This document shows, piece by piece, positions 32,508 through 40,514 of a stretch of 64,000 nt of DNA (within the stretch, counting starts at the first letter, position 1; each line of letters starts with the position of its first letter). A program made the position numbers and the translations under genes. Location of the stretch: contig OMWP01000004.1 in assembly GCA_900314795.1 (NCBI GenBank), forward strand, positions 1 to 64,000, read 5' to 3'. Origin of the DNA: an uncultured Eubacteriales bacterium (GTDB lineage: Bacteria; Bacillota; Clostridia; Oscillospirales; Acutalibacteraceae). Under the pieces are notes generated by a model. That model was not told the DNA's origin and searched no databases. It saw only the letters and a program-made list of their open reading frames with translations.

Positions 32508-34582
32508 TTTTTCCTGACGCATTTGCGCATGCCCATGGTGGTGTAGCAGATGAGCTTGTCGCAGAGCAACAGCAGTGCGGGCAGGATGAAGATGACCAGC
32601 AGCATGCTGATCACGGCGCCGCGTGCCAGCAGCATACACATAGAGCTGATGATGTCGATGTCGGAGTAGACCGCCACGCCGAAGGTCGCCGCGAACAATC
32701 CCATTCCGCTGACGAGGATGGAGGGAATGGAGGCGGTGAGGGTCGTGCGCATGGCTTCCTTTTTATCCACGCCCGCGAGTCGCTTCGATTTGTAGCGCGT
32801 CGTCATGAGTATCGCATAGTCGACGGTCGCGCCGAGCTGGATCGTGCTGATACAGATGGGAGCGATGAACGGCAGTGACTCGCCGAAGTAGTGGGGCAGA
32901 CCGAGGTTGATGAAGATCGCAAGCTCGATCACGGAGATCAGGATGAACGGCAGGCTGATACTGCGCTCAACCAACATGATGATGACGAAGATCGCGATGA
33001 TCGAGATCAGGTTGACGACCTCAAAGTCGTGACCCGTGGTGTCGATCATATCCTTCATGCACGGCGCTTCACCGATGAGCATGCCGTTTTTATCATAGCG
33101 GTGCAGGATCTCGTTGAGGGAGTCGATCTGCGCGCCGACCGCGTCGCTGGCGCTGTGATATTCGCTGTTGATGAGCAGCAGCTCATAGCGGTCGTTCTCC
33201 AATATATCTTTGATGTGAGAGGGCAGGATGTCCTCGGGGACGGTGGAGCCGAGCAGACTTTCGATACCCAGCACCTGCTTGACGCCGTCCACCTGTTCCA
33301 TCTCGCCGATCATCTTTTTGACTTCTTTGTTATCAATGGAGCTGTCCATCAGCACCATATGGGTGGAGGAGATGTTGAAGTCCTCGCTGAGCTTGGTGTT
33401 CGCGATGACAAAGTCCATTTCCTTGGGCAGGCAATCTGCCATATCGTAGTAGACCTCGTTGGTGGTCTGGATGTAGCCGTACAAAAACGGCGGGATCAAC
33501 AGGATGAAGATAATGAGAAATACGGGGAAGATCTTGACGATACCGCCCGAGAGCTTCTTCATGCTCGGGATCAGCGAGCGGTGGTTGAGCTTTGACAGCG
33601 GCTTGTCGAGGATCAGGATCAGCGCCGGCAGAACGGTCAGGCAGCCGATCACGCCGAAGAGTACGCCCTTCGCCATGACGATACCGAGGTCGCGGCCGAG
33701 CGTAAAGGTCATGAAGCACAGGGCGATAAAGCCCGCGATTGTCGTGATGGAGGAGCCGACGACGGAGAGGAAGGTTTGATGGATCGCGACCGCCATCGCT
33801 TCTTTATTGTCGCTGTGGATCTCTTTTTGTTCGTTATAGCTGTGCCACAGGAAGATACTGTAGTCCATCGTGACGGCGAGCTGCAGCACCGCGGACAGCG
33901 CCTTGGTGATGTAGGAGATCTCGCCGAGGAAGAAGTTGGTGCCGAGATTGAGCACGATCATCATGCCGATGGAGGCGAGGAACACCACAGGGATCAACCA
34001 GTTATCCAGCAGGACGATCATCGCGATCAGCGCGAGGATGACGGCGATGCCGACATAGATGGGCTCTTCCCGCTCGCACAGGTCTTTCAGATCGGTGACC
34101 AGTGCCGACAGACCGCAGACAAAGCATTTTTCACCTGTGATAGAGCGGATCTCACGGATCGCGTCCATCGTCTCGTCGGACGAGGTGGAGGTCTTGAAGA
34201 ACACCGCCATCACGGTGCTGTGGTCGGTGTTGAAGGCGCTGTACACCTTGTCGGGCAAAAATTCCTTGGGGACGGAAATGTCCGCGAGGTTGTTGTACCA
34301 CAACACGCTGTCGACCTGTTCGACCTGCTCGACCTTTTCCTTGAGCGCGGCAACGTCCTTGTCGGGCATATCCTCCAGGATAATGAACGAGAACGCGCCC
34401 TTGCCGAACTCATCCATCAGGATATTCTGACCCTTGACGGTGTCCATGCTCTCGGGCAGGTAGGTAAGCATATCATAATTGATGCGCGTGTTGAGCATAA
34501 AGATGAACGCCGGGATCATCAGCACCAGCGTCAGCAGTACGATCGGAACGCGCAGCTTTACAATCGCTCTGGATAATTTCAT
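32501..34582 (-). CDS. MMPL/RND-family exporter
   Basis: A 693-residue membrane protein with two repeats of one helix, a large external loop and five helices, the MMPL layout. Intramembrane charged residues expected for proton use are present (ATVDYAILMTTRYK and VTMDYSIFLWHSYNEQ, both with Asp-Tyr). MMPL proteins export lipids or drugs. It lies downstream of a tetR gene and upstream of the YhgE-like gene on the same strand. GAAGGTGA precedes the ATG. The substrate is unknown. Confidence 0.88.
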   Translation of the reverse strand: MKLSRAIVKLRVPIVLLTLVLMIPAFIFMLNTRINYDMLTYLPESMDTVKGQNILMDEFGKGAFSFIILEDMPDKDVAALKEKVEQVEQVDSVLWYNNLADISVPKEFLPDKVYSAFNTDHSTVMAVFFKTSTSSDETMDAIREIRSITGEKCFVCGLSALVTDLKDLCEREEPIYVGIAVILALIAMIVLLDNWLIPVVFLASIGMMIVLNLGTNFFLGEISYITKALSAVLQLAVTMDYSIFLWHSYNEQKEIHSDNKEAMAVAIHQTFLSVVGSSITTIAGFIALCFMTFTLGRDLGIVMAKGVLFGVIGCLTVLPALILILDKPLSKLNHRSLIPSMKKLSGGIVKIFPVFLIIFILLIPPFLYGYIQTTNEVYYDMADCLPKEMDFVIANTKLSEDFNISSTHMVLMDSSIDNKEVKKMIGEMEQVDGVKQVLGIESLLGSTVPEDILPSHIKDILENDRYELLLINSEYHSASDAVGAQIDSLNEILHRYDKNGMLIGEAPCMKDMIDTTGHDFEVVNLISIIAIFVIIMLVERSISLPFILISVIELAIFINLGLPHYFGESLPFIAPICISTIQLGATVDYAILMTTRYKSKRLAGVDKKEAMRTTLTASIPSILVSGMGLFAATFGVAVYSDIDIISSMCMLLARGAVISMLLVIFILPALLLLCDKLICYTTMGMRKCVRKNG

Positions 34583-34622
34583 TCTTTCACCTTCGAACTT
34601 CTATAATACTTATATAAAATAC

Positions 34623-34651
34623 TATAAAAGAATTAAAATTACCATTTGCAA
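34623..34651 (-). promoter_or_regulatory. Candidate promoter of the MMPL gene
   Basis: TTGCAA (34651-34646), 17 bases, TTTATA (34628-34623), in an AT-rich gap between the tetR terminator and the MMPL gene. A TetR operator could overlap it, but I see no clear palindrome. Confidence 0.45.
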
Positions 34652-34694
34652 AGAATTTTTTATGCTCAAATTTTGGGCATATCCGTATTTTTGC

Positions 34695-34724
34695 GCAAAA
34701 AATAACTCCCTAAAAAAGGGAGTT
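34695..34724 (-). terminator. tetR terminator
   Basis: AACTCCC/GGGAGTT with a seven-base loop and, on the minus strand, ATTTTTT. It separates tetR from the MMPL transcript. Confidence 0.82.
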
Positions 34725-34736
34725 GAGTAAGATCGT

Positions 34737-35282
34737 TTATTTAACGAAGTCGGTGGGGAGCATCTTTCGGCGCAGATCGAGCAGCTTTTTGAAGGAATCG
34801 GCGTAATCGTCCTTCATTCCCTTATCGCACCAGTCGGCGATGATGCCAAAGCTGACGCACTTGTAGTACTCGATCAGCAGCTCTCTTTCCTCGTCGCTGA
34901 AGGCGTTTTGCGGGATCGCGACAGAAAAATATTCGGCGACCACCTCGTGGCAGACCTTCATCAGACAGCGCTCATAGATATAGCGGTGGGAGGAGTTGTA
35001 GATATGGCCGACGGCGCGCTTGTTCTGCAATACGAATTGCGCACCGACGTTGACACACTCCTCGAGCGAGTCGATCGAGGGATAGGTTTTGATCAGCTCC
35101 TGGGCGCTGTCCATCAGTATTTCTTCGACCAGCGCGGGCAGATCGGAGTAGTGGTAATAGAAGGTGTTGCGCGAAATACCACAGTCGGATGTGATATCCT
35201 TGATGGTGATGCGGTCGATGGGCTTGCTGTCGAGCAGCTTGGTAAAGGATGCTTGGATAGCTTTTTGCGTTAATTGTGACAT
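34737..35282 (-). CDS. TetR/AcrR-family regulator
   Basis: A 181-residue repressor. The N-terminal helix-turn-helix is ITIKDITSDCGISRNTFYYHYSDLPALVEEIL; the ligand-binding helical domain follows. Its position immediately upstream of the MMPL-YhgE-like genes, with its own terminator in between, points to control of that export cluster, perhaps by a membrane-active compound. The effector is not evident. Confidence 0.87.
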   Translation of the reverse strand: MSQLTQKAIQASFTKLLDSKPIDRITIKDITSDCGISRNTFYYHYSDLPALVEEILMDSAQELIKTYPSIDSLEECVNVGAQFVLQNKRAVGHIYNSSHRYIYERCLMKVCHEVVAEYFSVAIPQNAFSDEERELLIEYYKCVSFGIIADWCDKGMKDDYADSFKKLLDLRRKMLPTDFVK

Positions 35283-35403
35283 AAGGACCTCAGCAGGGGT
35301 AAATTTCAGCCGTAGCAGGCGGATCTTTCCTTGTCATTATACGATGATATTGGAGAAGAAGCAAGATTTTTTATCAATTAATCAGCATAAAAGAGACAGA
35401 TAA

Positions 35404-35431
35404 CGGCGGCACCCGAAATGGAGTGTCGCCG
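35404..35431 (-). terminator. Possible terminator after the DUF4956 gene
   Basis: GGCGGCAC/GTGTCGCC (35405-35412 with 35423-35430) with one wobble pair; the T-rich sequence after it on the minus strand is interrupted. Confidence 0.35.
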
Positions 35432-35553
35432 CTACCTGTTTGGATATATCGTAAGAGGAGTAGATGGTTAATGATAATATCCGTATATTTTTAAGGAAAG
35501 AAAACACGTTTAAGATAACGAATTCCTGTATAACGCTTCGTTTGTATTCACCA

Positions 35554-36219
35554 TTACAGTTCGGTCTCATTCTTGGCTCTGCCGCAGGATACGGGCAGGT
35601 TGCCGTTTCTGGCGCGGATCGCGTCGATGAACGCCTTCTCGTTCTTATCCTTTTTCATGGAGATATGGTATCTGAGCTCATAGACGCTGCCCATCTGGAC
35701 GGTCTTGACGGTGATGACCTCGTTCTTGGTGGTGAATTCCTTGAAGATGTCGTCGAAGAGTCCCTCATAGTCGAGGTTCTCGGGGATCTCGATGCGCAGC
35801 TCCTTCTTAGCGGTGTTGCCGAAGGGAGTGGCGAAGAGAACCATCCAGACGATACACACGACCACTGCCGCGAATACCGCGAAGGTGACGTAACCGCCGC
35901 CGCACGCCAGACCGATCGCCATGGAAAGCATGATCGCCAGCAGCTCGCGTGAGGAGCCGGGCTGGGAGCGGAAGCGTACCAGTGAGAATACGCCGAGTAC
36001 CGCGATGCCTGCGCCTGCGGACAGGCCGTTGACCATCATGATCAGCATCGCTACGATCGCGGGGATGATGGTGAGTGTGACGGCAAAGCTCTTGGAGCAA
36101 TAGCTCTTAAAGCGGTAAACGTAGGATGAAATGAATCCGAGCACAAGCGCTACGCCTGTGGCAATGAGTCCCTGTACCAGGGTGATGCTGTCGCCGGTAA
36201 AAATAGTGTTGAATGTCAT
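35554..36219 (-). CDS. DUF4956 membrane protein
   Basis: A 221-residue protein with about four N-terminal helices (GLIATGVALVLGFISSYVY, FAVTLTIIPAIVAMLIMMVNG, then a Gly/Ala-rich pair) and a cytoplasmic C-terminal alpha/beta domain. VFSLVRFRSQPGSSRELLAIMLSMAIGLA is the family hallmark. GGAGGAACA precedes the ATG. It follows the VTC-domain gene, a recurring pair in bacteria, often with CotH-like kinase genes. No CotH is found in this window. The function is unknown, but a link to polyphosphate is suggested by its partner. Confidence 0.83.
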   Translation of the reverse strand: MTFNTIFTGDSITLVQGLIATGVALVLGFISSYVYRFKSYCSKSFAVTLTIIPAIVAMLIMMVNGLSAGAGIAVLGVFSLVRFRSQPGSSRELLAIMLSMAIGLACGGGYVTFAVFAAVVVCIVWMVLFATPFGNTAKKELRIEIPENLDYEGLFDDIFKEFTTKNEVITVKTVQMGSVYELRYHISMKKDKNEKAFIDAIRARNGNLPVSCGRAKNETEL

Positions 36220-36334
36220 AATCTGTTCCTCCTTTGAGTATATCCATGTTTTTTAGTGATCAGTGTTTATCGGTTGTCGTAACGTCGCATGGGTTTTTAC
36301 TACCCACAATGACATTTTATATTGATTGAAGGTA

Positions 36335-37042
36335 TCAGAAGCCTGACGCCATCTTGATCTTCTGCTGAACGTGGGCGGTGCCGAATTTGGAAAAGCTGTG
36401 GGAGAAGATGCCTCTCTCACTGAGTGCGTGAGCCAGCCATAAGGGCATCGCGCCGGGGATCTTGATCTCCATCAGGTAGGTGTCCCTGTCGAGCACCTTG
36501 TGACCGTCTGTCTCGCTCTCGAGTCGGGTATCGTCGTAGCGCGAGGTGATGTCGCGGTCGAAGGTGATCCTGAGATCGGGATTGTCCTTGCCCGCCCATG
36601 CGACGCGACGGTAACTGATGAACGCCTTGGGGCTTAAATGGTAGCGGCGCATCATGTAGTCGATCTCGACGGGGATGTTGCCCTCGAGGTGAGAGGGGAG
36701 CTTGCCGCTCTCGATATATTCATATGCTTCGCTGAGCGTCATGGAGATGCGGCGCTTGTAGACGATGCCGCGGTATTTCTTCTTGATCTCAAAGAACACG
36801 GTGGTGTCGGAATCGGGTGTGCCGTAGGAGCGCAGGCGGAGCTTTTCTTTGTAGGTAGGCTTTCTCAGCGAGGTCTCGATCAGCTCGTCGTCGGCGTTAT
36901 CGAAGTAAATGTTGCGGATCTCGGTCTCGCCGTATTTGTCGATCTCCATATAGGGGGTGATCGCCTCGATCAGGGATTCATACTGCTCCTTGGTGAGCAT
37001 GTATTTCTTTTCAACTCGTTTGAAGATATAAGTAAAAGCCAT
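36335..37042 (-). CDS. VTC-domain polyphosphate polymerase-like protein
   Basis: A 235-residue triphosphate tunnel protein with the basic residues that line the tunnel: RVEKKYMLTKEQY at the start, RNIYFDN, EKLRLRSYG, FFEIKKKYRGIVYKRR, and YLMEIKIPGAMP at the end. In yeast Vtc4 this fold makes polyphosphate from ATP. GGAGAATCACC precedes the ATG. The downstream DUF4956 gene is separated by 115 bases. Activity is inferred from the fold. Confidence 0.83.
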   Translation of the reverse strand: MAFTYIFKRVEKKYMLTKEQYESLIEAITPYMEIDKYGETEIRNIYFDNADDELIETSLRKPTYKEKLRLRSYGTPDSDTTVFFEIKKKYRGIVYKRRISMTLSEAYEYIESGKLPSHLEGNIPVEIDYMMRRYHLSPKAFISYRRVAWAGKDNPDLRITFDRDITSRYDDTRLESETDGHKVLDRDTYLMEIKIPGAMPLWLAHALSERGIFSHSFSKFGTAHVQQKIKMASGF

Positions 37043-37080
37043 GGTGATTCTCCTTTCCTATGGGCTGTTGTTGATTCATT

Positions 37081-37126
37081 TGAGATTGCCACATCCTTAA
37101 CGTCTGTGTCAAGGATTTGCAATGAC
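37081..37126. repeat. Family D palindrome, inverted copy
   Basis: TGAGATTGCCACATCCTTAACG and GTCAAGGATTTGCAATGAC, the reverse orientation of the family, between the VTC gene and its promoter. Confidence 0.55.
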
Positions 37127-37155
37127 TATTTGTAATGTGTTTTTCTGTTATGCCT

Positions 37156-37184
37156 ATAGTATACGGGGGCTTTGTGTGAGTAAA
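37156..37184 (-). promoter_or_regulatory. Promoter of the VTC-DUF4956 pair
   Basis: TTTACT (37184-37179), 17 bases, TACTAT (37161-37156) on the minus strand. The family D repeat would lie in the leader. Confidence 0.6.
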
Positions 37185-37235
37185 TTGTTGGAATTATGAA
37201 CAAATTATGAACGGAAAGGGGAGTTTGTGTGAAAA

Positions 37236-37277
37236 GCAAAAAGAGCCGCCGAACATACATTGTCCGTGGCAGCTCTT
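37236..37277 (-). terminator. Terminator of the zinc-ribbon membrane protein gene
   Basis: On the minus strand AAGAGCTGCC pairs with GGCGGCTCTT (one mismatch) and TTTTTGCTTTTC follows. Confidence 0.6.
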
Positions 37278-37359
37278 GTCTTTTAGTTTTAAGTATGCTA
37301 TCTAACAACCAGTGATTGGGTATTTTTAGTAATGATACCTACCGATTAAGGTCTCCTAT

Positions 37360-38118
37360 TCACTGAACAGGATATTGTACTTGATTTCTGATTAGATCAA
37401 CAAATCCCCGCGCGTATAGTTTAATGTGTAATGAATCAGTATACGGTTTTTTTCGGAAAAGATGCACCTGATCAAAATAAGCACAATGCAATCGGAGTCT
37501 TGTTCCGTTTGAAACAGGTGTGAGGTAAATATAGACCTTTCCGATTATGCCATCGCGAGCAACGCATGCCCACCCCGCGTATATTTTGCGGTATGGCACA
37601 CCACAGCAGGGATATTGAAATCGATGTATCGATGCCCTGATACATGCGTCATACAGGACTGGTTCTGGAAATGGAAGCGTTTCTTCATACTCATAGACGA
37701 TCTTGTCGTTCTTATCCTCATTATTAAACGGATTCTTTTCTGACAGTATATCTTCTTTCACTTGAGCGTGTCGTTTTCTCCCTGTTACTATCATTTTTAT
37801 ACTTATTATCGTCATCGTTACAGGAATCGCCGATAATAAAAGAAACAACAATATTTCGAAAGCATGTGTGAAGCCGCTAAAAAAATACAACAAAATGCCA
37901 ACAATGGAGAATGCTATCACACACATAAATAGTGCTTTGAGGGTGGCGTATGTAAAATAACGGTTTACCCTATCAATCTTCACCTGTTGCTTGTCCTGAT
38001 TTTCAAACCCGTATTCTTGTATTTTGACAGGAGGATCATAATTCTTTGCTCCGCAGTTGGAACAAAACAGATAAGGGTATTGTAGTAGCTTACCGCATTG
38101 AGTGCAATAACAATTCAT
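37360..38118 (-). CDS. Zinc-ribbon membrane protein, unknown
   Basis: A 252-residue protein starting with a short zinc ribbon (YCTQCGKLL and FCSNCGAK). A hydrophobic pair of helices follows at about residues 55-105, then a C-terminal domain of about 130 residues with no motif I can name. AAAGGAGAAG precedes the ATG. Base composition is more AT-rich than that of the neighbouring housekeeping genes. It stands at the end of a run of lineage-specific minus-strand genes. Confidence 0.65.
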   Translation of the reverse strand: MNCYCTQCGKLLQYPYLFCSNCGAKNYDPPVKIQEYGFENQDKQQVKIDRVNRYFTYATLKALFMCVIAFSIVGILLYFFSGFTHAFEILLFLLLSAIPVTMTIISIKMIVTGRKRHAQVKEDILSEKNPFNNEDKNDKIVYEYEETLPFPEPVLYDACIRASIHRFQYPCCGVPYRKIYAGWACVARDGIIGKVYIYLTPVSNGTRLRLHCAYFDQVHLFRKKPYTDSLHIKLYARGFVDLIRNQVQYPVQ

Positions 38119-38138
38119 TGTACTTCTCCTTTATATCA

Positions 38139-38178
38139 ATACCGATTCCATCCGAGAAGCTCGGATGGAATCGGTATT
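38139..38178. repeat. Long perfect intergenic hairpin
   Basis: ATACCGATTCCATCCGAG pairs with CTCGGATGGAATCGGTAT over about 17 base pairs with a very small loop. The plus side ends in TTTT. On the minus strand it lies between the lipoprotein gene and the zinc-ribbon gene, where it could cut transcription or protect an RNA end. Confidence 0.65.
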
Positions 38179-38238
38179 TTATTATCGCTTATGTTGCAGG
38201 ACAAGTGAATTCTATTTTTCTCCTGTATAATTAGCTGA

Positions 38239-39126
38239 TCATGAATTGATCGTAACCTCTACAATTTTACTGCCGTCACCGGAAAAATCAAGAGATACAA
38301 AATGAAGACCTTCCTCATATTTATCTTGATACTCAATTTTAATATGTGAATAACCGGTTTGGACACCGTAAAAGATCGTCTTCGGCTCACCGAGAGCACT
38401 GATCGCATCCTTCAGAGTAGTAGCAGTTTTGATTTTTCCGTCAATATTAAAATCAACTGCGGTATTGCGCTTTGTCGCATAGTTGTTGTCCGAACCGTAG
38501 ATAGGCAACTGAAATCCACCTACCTTGGTCTTATCATATTTCAGTGTACTGTCTGTATCATTTAAACATCGAACGCCGATTTCCTTTCCGCCTTTGGTAA
38601 AAGACAGATAGGAGGATTCAAGCATACTGCCCATATCTTCACTTGCTTTTGAAGAGTCTTTGAAACTCCATCCCTCTGAAATAAAGTCAGAAACCTGCAT
38701 GTTTAATTTGATAGTGGAACTACCATCCAGTTTCACCGAATCATCAGAGAATAAATGCTTGCTTTTATCGTTCTGATAATCCTGATAATAATCACTTTTC
38801 AAAGAATAACTGCATGTTTTATCGGTGGGATCATCCGCTTTATAATGACTGATATCTACATAGCCTTTGATGAATTCGGCGAATTCATCTGTTGACATGA
38901 TACCGCCGCTCTTAGCAGCTGATGAGTCCGACTTTGACGCCGCAGAAGAAGTCGCTTTAGTTGATGCACTTGAAGAAGCGGCGTTCTCCTTCGCAGCATC
39001 CTCCTGAGAACTCGTCGTATTATTGTTATCATTTCCGGACGATGATCCGGTGTTGATGCTAACACTACAAGCCGCCAAAGATAAAACAATGATTGCCGCA
39101 AGAGTCAACGCTAATAATTTTTTCAT
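38239..39126 (-). CDS. Lipoprotein with Ser/Ala/Asn-rich linker, unknown
   Basis: A 295-residue exported protein. The signal peptide ends in the lipobox SLAAC (Cys about 20). A low-complexity linker of Ser, Ala, Thr and Asn follows to about residue 75, then a globular domain of about 210 residues with no motif I recognise. GGAGGAACAG precedes the ATG. The linker suggests a surface domain held away from the membrane. Confidence 0.7.
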   Translation of the reverse strand: MKKLLALTLAAIIVLSLAACSVSINTGSSSGNDNNNTTSSQEDAAKENAASSSASTKATSSAASKSDSSAAKSGGIMSTDEFAEFIKGYVDISHYKADDPTDKTCSYSLKSDYYQDYQNDKSKHLFSDDSVKLDGSSTIKLNMQVSDFISEGWSFKDSSKASEDMGSMLESSYLSFTKGGKEIGVRCLNDTDSTLKYDKTKVGGFQLPIYGSDNNYATKRNTAVDFNIDGKIKTATTLKDAISALGEPKTIFYGVQTGYSHIKIEYQDKYEEGLHFVSLDFSGDGSKIVEVTINS

Positions 39127-39142
39127 TTTCTGTTCCTCCTAA

Positions 39143-39442
39143 TTATTTGAACTTTTCGATATCGACATAATACTTCTTCGGGTTTTCAGGGTCATAATAG
39201 ATATCTACCTGTTGACCGATGACGCTGGGGTGAATGGTTTTCGGTACATTGGCGCTCTCAAAATAACGCATGGTGCCGTCGGGCATCGCCGCTTCACACA
39301 CCAGATTCTTCGGATAAGCGCCATTGACAGTCACATTAGTGTTTTCACCGATGCGTGCTACTGTTCCTTTGATCGCAACGCCGGTTTCTTTGAGCTTTTT
39401 CTCTTTGCGGGTCGATACCCCGAATGCTTTTAATAATCCCAT
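39143..39442 (-). CDS. Small beta-rich protein, unknown
   Basis: A 99-residue soluble protein with no signal peptide. A basic start (STRKEKKLKETG) is followed by alternating hydrophobic strands and the phrase VDIYYDPENPKKYYVD near the end, a pattern seen in DUF3592-like domains. AAGGAAAG lies before the ATG. It is 16 bases upstream of the lipoprotein gene on the same strand and is likely cotranscribed. No function can be given. Confidence 0.6.
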   Translation of the reverse strand: MGLLKAFGVSTRKEKKLKETGVAIKGTVARIGENTNVTVNGAYPKNLVCEAAMPDGTMRYFESANVPKTIHPSVIGQQVDIYYDPENPKKYYVDIEKFK

Positions 39443-39533
39443 TTTTCTTTCCTTTCTTTATAGATAATGATGGATGCAAAGGAAACGAGACCGAACTTCG
39501 TTTCCTCTTTCATGAATAGATTTATGAAGAAAA

Positions 39534-40040
39534 TCAATAACCGATCTGTTTGATAAAGCCTTTTGCGGCGTCCTTATATGTTTCATTGATATCGATATAG
39601 AGCAGCGTTGCATCGACACGGCACAGATATTTGAATTTGCCGTCTCCGGTTTTTTCATAGGTCGAATAGTTGCCGATGGAAGCGCTTGATTGCGAGCCTG
39701 AACCGGATTCAAATTTCGCTTTATTATTCTCAAACATTTCTTTTGCTCTGTCCTCAGAATTAAGCACATAGAACTCTGCCTGCCATGCAGCATTACCGCC
39801 CTCTGCCTTATACGCTACCGTTCCGCTGACAAGACCATCGGCGTTGACGCCTGCATCACTTGTTTCTAACCCGTAAGATGTGGCATTGGAAATGAAGGTG
39901 TCTTTTGTTAACGCTGTTTTTGAACCGCAGGAACACAACATGAGTGTGATCGCTAAAACCAAAGAGAGTATGCAAATCAGCTGCTTCTTGTTTCGATTTT
40001 GTTGACATACATTCTTTCTATCTTTCGTCATATTGTTCAT
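39534..40040 (-). CDS. Small lipoprotein, unknown
   Basis: A 168-residue exported protein. The signal region LICILSLVLAITLMLCSCG carries a lipobox LCSC. The mature part is about 125 residues, with no motif I can assign. The ATG at 40040 has AAAGGAG at the right distance; upstream in-frame codons would run through a terminator hairpin at 40081-40104 and are rejected. It forms with the next two genes a set of small envelope genes. Confidence 0.65.
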   Translation of the reverse strand: MNNMTKDRKNVCQQNRNKKQLICILSLVLAITLMLCSCGSKTALTKDTFISNATSYGLETSDAGVNADGLVSGTVAYKAEGGNAAWQAEFYVLNSEDRAKEMFENNKAKFESGSGSQSSASIGNYSTYEKTGDGKFKYLCRVDATLLYIDINETYKDAAKGFIKQIGY

Positions 40041-40072
40041 CCCGATACTCCTTTCATGATATAAATTTGGAT

Positions 40073-40104
40073 GAAAAAAAGCGCACGATTCGGAAACCGT
40101 GCGC
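40073..40104 (-). terminator. Terminator/attenuator before the small lipoprotein gene
   Basis: GCGCACGGTTTCCGAATCGTGCGC on the minus strand is a strong hairpin followed by TTTTTTT. It stands 33 bases upstream of the lipoprotein gene, so it either ends an upstream RNA or attenuates this gene. Confidence 0.7.
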
Positions 40105-40140
40105 CCAAAAACACATCGCTCCAAATCGTCGCCAAACAAT

Positions 40141-40432
40141 TGTAAATCTCAGCATAACCATATCCATTTATCCAATAAAAGATGTGGGTGCCTAACAGTT
40201 GAGCTTGTGTTTTTTACATATGAAAAAAACACCGCACAATCATTTTGGACGGAAAGGATACAGTTATACCATATAATGTTATACTGACTATTAAATTTAC
40301 AATTGTTGGCGATAATATTATATCATATAGTTTTATAGGGTGCAATCCAAAAAACAAAAGTTGAATTTGGGTAGATTGTACAATAAAAAACTAAGACGGA
40401 CAGAAATAGAGACTAACAGGAATAGAATCAAT
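40141..40432. other. AT-rich intergenic region without a gene
   Basis: About 290 bases of AT-rich DNA between divergent transcripts. I see no ribosome site with a credible frame. TATA-rich stretches near 40265-40330 may hold the start of the minus-strand transcript, but no promoter with a good spacer stands out. Confidence 0.5.
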
Positions 40433-40461
40433 TTGACTAAAATCGAAAAATACGGTATAAT
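40433..40461 (+). promoter_or_regulatory. Citrate synthase promoter
   Basis: TTGACT, 17-base spacer, TATAAT, 53 bases before the start codon. Confidence 0.8.
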
Positions 40462-40514
40462 ATTTTAGATAGTATATACATTTACTCTACAACGAAGAAA
40501 AAGGAAGTGAAGCA

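Noticed and set aside
40041-40139. Extended start for the small lipoprotein
   Set aside because: The extra codons pass through a strong terminator hairpin, while the ATG at 40040 has AAAGGAG at ideal distance.
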